From contig CALGAA010000284.1 of NCBI GenBank assembly GCA_937952445.1, positions 1-8,943 of the forward strand: 8,943 nt of DNA. Direction: 5' to 3'. Made by a program: the position numbers and the translations under genes. The notes below the pieces were generated by a model that searched no databases, was not told where the DNA came from, and worked only from the letters and a program-made list of their open reading frames with translations. The stretch is from an uncultured Bacteroidota bacterium (lineage in GTDB: Bacteria; Bacteroidota; Bacteroidia; Chitinophagales; Saprospiraceae). This document shows, one piece after another, positions 6,001 to 8,943 of this stretch. The first letter of the stretch is position 1; every line of letters starts with the position of its first letter.

Positions 6001-6426
6001 TCATCTGTATTTACGCGGCACTCTGGTCGTAGCAAATAACCGCTTGACGCTATACTGCCCGCTTCCATGACTTATCAAAAGCAACATTCCGCCCACTACA
6101 GCCATATTTTGCATAAAGTCGATCGCCGCATCCCGTTGCAGTTCCACCGGGTCATTCCACCAACTGTGAATGATAAAAGTGATCGGAATATAATAAATGA
6201 GAAGTAAAATGGAAGCCACAGTGGTACGATAACCAATCAACAGCATAATGCCTCCTACAACGAGTAGAAAAATCGCACCGGATAACAACAAATCCTGATT
6301 CCAGGTGATGCCGTATTCCGTCATAGTCCTTTTTGTCCTTGCGAAATAATAAATCGAATCATACGCCTCGTACAGGAACATAGCGGACAAGCAAATCCGC
6401 CCTATGAGGTTAATTATTCCTTTCAT
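6001..6426 (-). CDS. DoxX-like integral membrane protein
   Basis: This 141-residue protein has four predicted membrane helices (about 5-27, 46-65, 70-88 and 103-120). The last contains FMQNMAVVGGMLLL (104-117), matching the conserved end of DoxX-family proteins. A short charged loop, NDPVELQRDAAID (91-103), precedes it, and the C-terminus is basic (KRLFATTRVPRKYR). It lies in the inner membrane; DoxX relatives have been linked to redox and stress functions, but this protein's substrate is unknown. It follows the tandem stress protein on the same strand with a 27-base gap and probably shares its transcript. No Shine-Dalgarno is visible before the ATG. Confidence 0.8.
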   Translation of the reverse strand: MKGIINLIGRICLSAMFLYEAYDSIYYFARTKRTMTEYGITWNQDLLLSGAIFLLVVGGIMLLIGYRTTVASILLLIYYIPITFIIHSWWNDPVELQRDAAIDFMQNMAVVGGMLLLISHGSGQYSVKRLFATTRVPRKYR

Positions 6427-6453
6427 AACATGAAGTTAGACAAATTAATCTCA

Positions 6454-7266
6454 TTATTCATGCAATACCAACATCGGAATTTCGGTTTTCCATCCCATTT
6501 TTCGGGTCACCGATTTGTGAAATATCCTTTGGAAGAAGTTTCTGCGACGGTCGACAAGCACGAGCAAATCGGCTTTGTTTTCCCGGGCTGTGCGGCAAAG
6601 ACCCTCTACGACTTCAGAGGAATTGATGTGAATAAAAGAGGACATTCGGTCACCCATGAGTTGATCGAGCTCACGCATGGACGCTTCCCGGCTTTCTTCC
6701 GAAATCTCTCCAACATGAACCACCGTGAGACTGGCATTGGTGCGATCCAACACCCGGTTAAGAGGAATAATAACTTCTGAAGACAATGTTTTAAGATCAG
6801 AGCCAAATATAATATGCTTAAGCTTGGAATATGTGCAACCTTCGGGAATGGCAAACACTGGAATATTTACGCTTTTAATAACCTGCATCGTATTACTTCC
6901 GATGACATAACCCCCGGGCGAGCGGGAATTTCCACGAGCTCCCATGACCACAAAATCCGGCTTCATATCTTCGTTGTAATTGATCATGTCTACCACCGAT
7001 CCCACGCCCATTCGTCTCGTAATAGTATTCCCCTCATTATGAAACATCGACCGAAGTTTTTCTTCCTGAATCTTCAGGTTCCTTTCCACATCAGCTTTCA
7101 ACGTTTCCAGTATAGAAGATATGATCACTTCATTGGGTTGATACGGAATGTCGTACGAATGGATCAATACATAATGCATGGGCTCATTATGATACATATC
7201 CACGACATATCTCATGGCATTTTCTGATTTAGCGCTAAAATCAGTAGGTAGAAATATTGTTCGCAT
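6454..7266 (-). CDS. Tandem universal stress protein (two Usp domains)
   Basis: The 270-residue protein holds two Usp domains. Domain 1 (1-141) begins IFLPTDFSAKSENAMRYV (4-21), with the nucleotide-contacting Asp9, and has the ATP-loop pattern VMGARGN...GS at 107-124; the usual spacing G-2x-G-9x-G-S is here G-2x-G-10x-G-S (G109, G112, G123). Domain 2 (149-270) begins HIIFGSDL and ends PMLVLHE, but lacks the glycine loop, having VDRRRNFFQRIFHKS (238-252) there, so it probably does not bind ATP the same way. Tandem Usp proteins of this length are common in Bacteroidota. The role is cytosolic stress response, details unknown. It heads a probable two-gene operon with the DoxX-like gene. A near-match -7 box, TACTTGTG on the minus strand at 7300-7307 (one mismatch), would give a leader of about 30 bases. 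Confidence 0.9.
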   Translation of the reverse strand: MRTIFLPTDFSAKSENAMRYVVDMYHNEPMHYVLIHSYDIPYQPNEVIISSILETLKADVERNLKIQEEKLRSMFHNEGNTITRRMGVGSVVDMINYNEDMKPDFVVMGARGNSRSPGGYVIGSNTMQVIKSVNIPVFAIPEGCTYSKLKHIIFGSDLKTLSSEVIIPLNRVLDRTNASLTVVHVGEISEESREASMRELDQLMGDRMSSFIHINSSEVVEGLCRTARENKADLLVLVDRRRNFFQRIFHKSVTRKMGWKTEIPMLVLHE

Positions 7267-7316
7267 GACCTGTTATTGATCCAATTATTTATAATGCTTC
7301 ACAAGTACACCACTCC

Positions 7317-7451
7317 CTAAGTCAGTAACACTTCGGACGGATTCTTTTTGGCCATATCTACCGAATCGAAAACATCAACACCTTTCACCTCGATAAGCTC
7401 CTCCCTCTACCCTTGATTGTTCCTCTTTTCGATGCGGTGATCCTCAGCCAT
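7317..7451 (-). pseudogene. Small reading frame with one in-frame TAG (gene remnant or tiny gene)
   Basis: From the ATG at 7449-7451 the frame reads MAEDHRIEKRNNQG, TAG (7407-7409), then a strikingly protein-like segment REELIEVKGVDVFDSVDM and onward to AKKNPSEVLLT and a stop at 7317-7319. Codons in the second part look typical of coding DNA. A GTG at 7386-7388 preceded by AGGGAGGAG, 9 bases before it, could start a 23-residue peptide. It ends about 50 bases before the stress protein's ATG, on the same strand. I do not recognise the family. Either a decayed gene, a leader peptide, or chance. Confidence 0.3.
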
Positions 7452-7496
7452 CCAATGCATTGAATATAACAAAAACGCCCCAAAATATCCTATTAT

Positions 7497-7516
7497 GTTT
7501 TGAAAAATATCAAAAC
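7497..7516. repeat. Perfect 7-bp inverted repeat
   Basis: GTTTTGA (7497-7503) and TCAAAAC (7510-7516) flank a 6-base AT spacer. It lies about 115 bases past kdsA and could be a regulatory dyad or hairpin; AT-rich content makes chance plausible. Confidence 0.25.
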
Positions 7517-7604
7517 TTCAAGAACTTTTATATCAGGTTCCGGGAAATCAAGTTAAGGAAACCACCTGCAAAACGAATCCAATGCTCAATCATCCTGGAT
7601 TTGT

Positions 7605-7626
7605 AAAAAAATCACCTGACGATTTT
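7605..7626 (-). terminator. Weak terminator-like hairpin after kdsA
   Basis: On the minus strand AAAATC (7626-7621) pairs with GATTTT (7613-7608) around a 7-base loop, and the T-run continues to 7605. It begins 5 bases past the kdsA stop. The stem is AT-rich, so strength is doubtful. Confidence 0.35.
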
Positions 7627-7630
7627 GTAT

Positions 7631-8461
7631 TTAAGACAGAGATTCAGTTAAAGCTGATCTAATCTTGACCAGTCGGCGTAGCAATCCTTCCAATTCGTGA
7701 AGTGGTAGCATGTTGGCCCCATCGGATAAAGCCTGGGCTGGCTCAGGATGTGTTTCGATGAACAAGCCATCGACCCCGACAGCCACTCCTGCCCTTGCAA
7801 GGGTATCGATAAATTGTGGACGTCCACTGGTGGTTCCGGACACCTGATTTGGCTGTTGATTAGCATGGGTGCAATCCAGCACAACTGGGTATCCAAATTG
7901 CTTCATTATGGGTATTGCCCGAATATCCACCAACAATTCGTGATAACCAAATGTGACCCCTCGTTCTGTAACCATAGGAAAATCATTACCGGACTGAACC
8001 ACTTTATCCACAGCAAACCGCATGGCTTCGGGTGACATGAATTGGCCCTTCTTAATATTGACGATGCACCCTGTATCGGCAGCCGCCTGCAGCAACTCGG
8101 TTTGACGACAAAGAAATGCCGGGATTTGCAAAACATCCACTACTTTTCCGGCCATTTCAGCCTCTTTCGGGCTGTGAACATCGGTGATGACCGGTATTCC
8201 AAACCTTGATTTCACCTCCCCAAGTATTTCGAGAGCGCGCTCATCCCCAATCCCCGTAAAGGAATCGAGACTGGATCGATTTGCTTTTTTATACGACGAT
8301 TTGAAAACGAAGTCGATATCCAACTTCATTGCAATTTCCTTGATTTGACGGGCCACTTCAAATACCAATTCCTCACTTTCGACTACACAAGGGCCAGCCA
8401 ATAAAAAGAAATTGGACCTATCTTCTTTAAATACTAGTTTCTGAAGTTCGTGATTGACCAT
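7631..8461 (-). CDS. kdsA: 3-deoxy-D-manno-octulosonate-8-phosphate synthase (Kdo8P synthase)
   Basis: The 276-residue cytosolic enzyme condenses phosphoenolpyruvate with arabinose-5-phosphate to Kdo-8-phosphate, the precursor of the Kdo of lipopolysaccharide. Motifs in order are AGPCVVESEE (22-31), FKSSYKKANRSS (53-64), ITDVH (92-96), LQIPAFLCRQTELL (111-124), NIKKGQFMSP (135-144), TERGVTFGYH (165-174), DCTHANQQP (196-204) and FIETHPEPAQALSDG (234-248). Cys25 replaces the Asn of E. coli KdsA, and with H199, E236 and D247 it supplies the metal-ligand set known from the Aquifex enzyme, so this is the metal-dependent class II form. Length is normal. The start is 3 bases after the stop of the SPOR gene, implying one operon and probable translational coupling; no other Kdo gene is adjacent. 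Confidence 0.96.
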   Translation of the reverse strand: MVNHELQKLVFKEDRSNFFLLAGPCVVESEELVFEVARQIKEIAMKLDIDFVFKSSYKKANRSSLDSFTGIGDERALEILGEVKSRFGIPVITDVHSPKEAEMAGKVVDVLQIPAFLCRQTELLQAAADTGCIVNIKKGQFMSPEAMRFAVDKVVQSGNDFPMVTERGVTFGYHELLVDIRAIPIMKQFGYPVVLDCTHANQQPNQVSGTTSGRPQFIDTLARAGVAVGVDGLFIETHPEPAQALSDGANMLPLHELEGLLRRLVKIRSALTESLS

Positions 8462-8464
8462 CGT

Positions 8465-8943
8465 CTATTTTTTATAGATCCATGCATTAGGATCGATTTC
8501 GGACCGAAGGATGTCCATTTTATCGGTGTTCGAACATGTTACCGCAGCGCCTACCAGTGTCAGGGTTTTTCGCTCCATGGTCACCACCTCCACTCCATAT
8601 GCCTCCAATCTATCCAGCATCCGATCGACATTTCCCCGGTTGGCAAAGGCACCGACTATCAACGTACATCGCGAACTGGATTCACTGATCTGCTGATTGG
8701 AGGGCATCGAAGATCGACCCGGAACCTGGATCTCACTATCGGTGATTTCAGTATGCTGTTCCTCGTTTCCAATCTCCTCATGAGTATCGCCTCCTACGAC
8801 AGATTTGGATTTTTCGTCCTCACTCCGAGTGGACATTTCAAGATCCTCTTCCATTTCATCTGTATCGTTATAGACCTCTGGGGAAGAATCTGTCTGGTAC
8901 GACCTGGGCGCTACGTTCACCAATCGGGTATCCATCTCCGTTT
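8465..8943 (-). CDS. SPOR-domain protein, N-terminus beyond the window
   Basis: The frame is open to the right edge, so the protein is partial and the ATG at 8933-8935 need not be its start. Counting from that Met, residues 16-85 are a low-complexity linker rich in Glu, Asp, Ser and Thr. Residues 88-156 form a SPOR domain: CTLIVGAFANRGNVDRMLDR (90-109) matches the family's opening, and AWIYKK at the very end matches its close. SPOR domains bind denuded glycan strands of peptidoglycan, usually from proteins anchored in the inner membrane or exported. The missing N-terminus should tell whether a membrane anchor is present. It is directly upstream of kdsA with a 3-base gap, linking two envelope functions on one transcript. 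Confidence 0.8.
   Translation of the reverse strand, partial: TEMDTRLVNVAPRSYQTDSSPEVYNDTDEMEEDLEMSTRSEDEKSKSVVGGDTHEEIGNEEQHTEITDSEIQVPGRSSMPSNQQISESSSRCTLIVGAFANRGNVDRMLDRLEAYGVEVVTMERKTLTLVGAAVTCSNTDKMDILRSEIDPNAWIYKK

Larger units (their letters stand above)
7267..7630. other. Intergenic region between kdsA and the stress-protein gene
   Basis: This holds the presumed promoter of the stress operon, a minus-strand frame broken by one TAG (7317-7451), a perfect 10-bp palindrome CAATGCATTG (7453-7462), a 7-bp inverted repeat (7497-7516) and a weak terminator-like hairpin after kdsA. No intact gene longer than about 25 codons is convincing. Confidence 0.5.

Noticed and set aside
5877..6068. 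Minus-strand 63-codon frame at the end of the DoxX-like gene
   Set aside because: The first third overlaps the DoxX-like gene in another frame and there is no ribosome site or homology; chance is the simpler reading.
5690..7451. TAG recoding (readthrough) to explain the two split frames
   Set aside because: ddl and the SPOR gene end naturally in TAG, and no recoding signal or tRNA is visible.

Overview
The window looks like a chromosomal segment of a Bacteroidota bacterium. The evidence is a NagB domain fused to a PIG-L/LmbE deacetylase-like domain (an architecture I associate with this phylum), Ddl and KdsA sequences of the Bacteroidota type, a Gram-negative Kdo (LPS) gene, and the recurrence of the Bacteroidota -7 promoter box TAnnTTTG in four intergenic regions. 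The class or family cannot be fixed from this sequence. Nothing here is clearly phage, transposon or plasmid; it reads as core metabolism plus envelope genes.

Layout, left to right. Positions 1-469 hold no convincing gene. They contain a CRISPR-repeat-like hairpin at the very edge, a G-rich patch and a dyad at 338-373. The minus-strand nagB fusion (470-2404) is divergent from a LacI-family regulator (2608-3738). Between them a strong dyad lies almost exactly midway between two outward-facing TAnnTTTG boxes, which suggests one regulator controls its own gene and the amino-sugar enzyme. A terminator after the regulator overlaps the promoter of a small membrane/TPR-like protein (3915-4523). This runs convergently into ddl (4581-5549, minus), which has its own candidate promoter. 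After a 451-base gap comes a minus-strand pair: a tandem universal stress protein (6454-7266) followed by a DoxX-like membrane protein (6001-6426). After another gap, a minus-strand pair of a SPOR-domain protein (cut by the right edge) and kdsA (7631-8461) are separated by only 3 bases.

The genes connect through amino-sugar and envelope metabolism: amino-sugar-6-phosphate handling (nagB), peptidoglycan precursor (ddl), LPS core sugar (kdsA) and peptidoglycan binding (SPOR). The most informative non-coding observations are the shared nagB/lacI operator, the terminator/promoter overlap, the terminator-like hairpin in the lacI leader, and two tiny minus-strand reading frames, each interrupted by one TAG, in the gaps upstream of ddl and of the stress gene. 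I found no convincing new multi-gene defence or mobile system.
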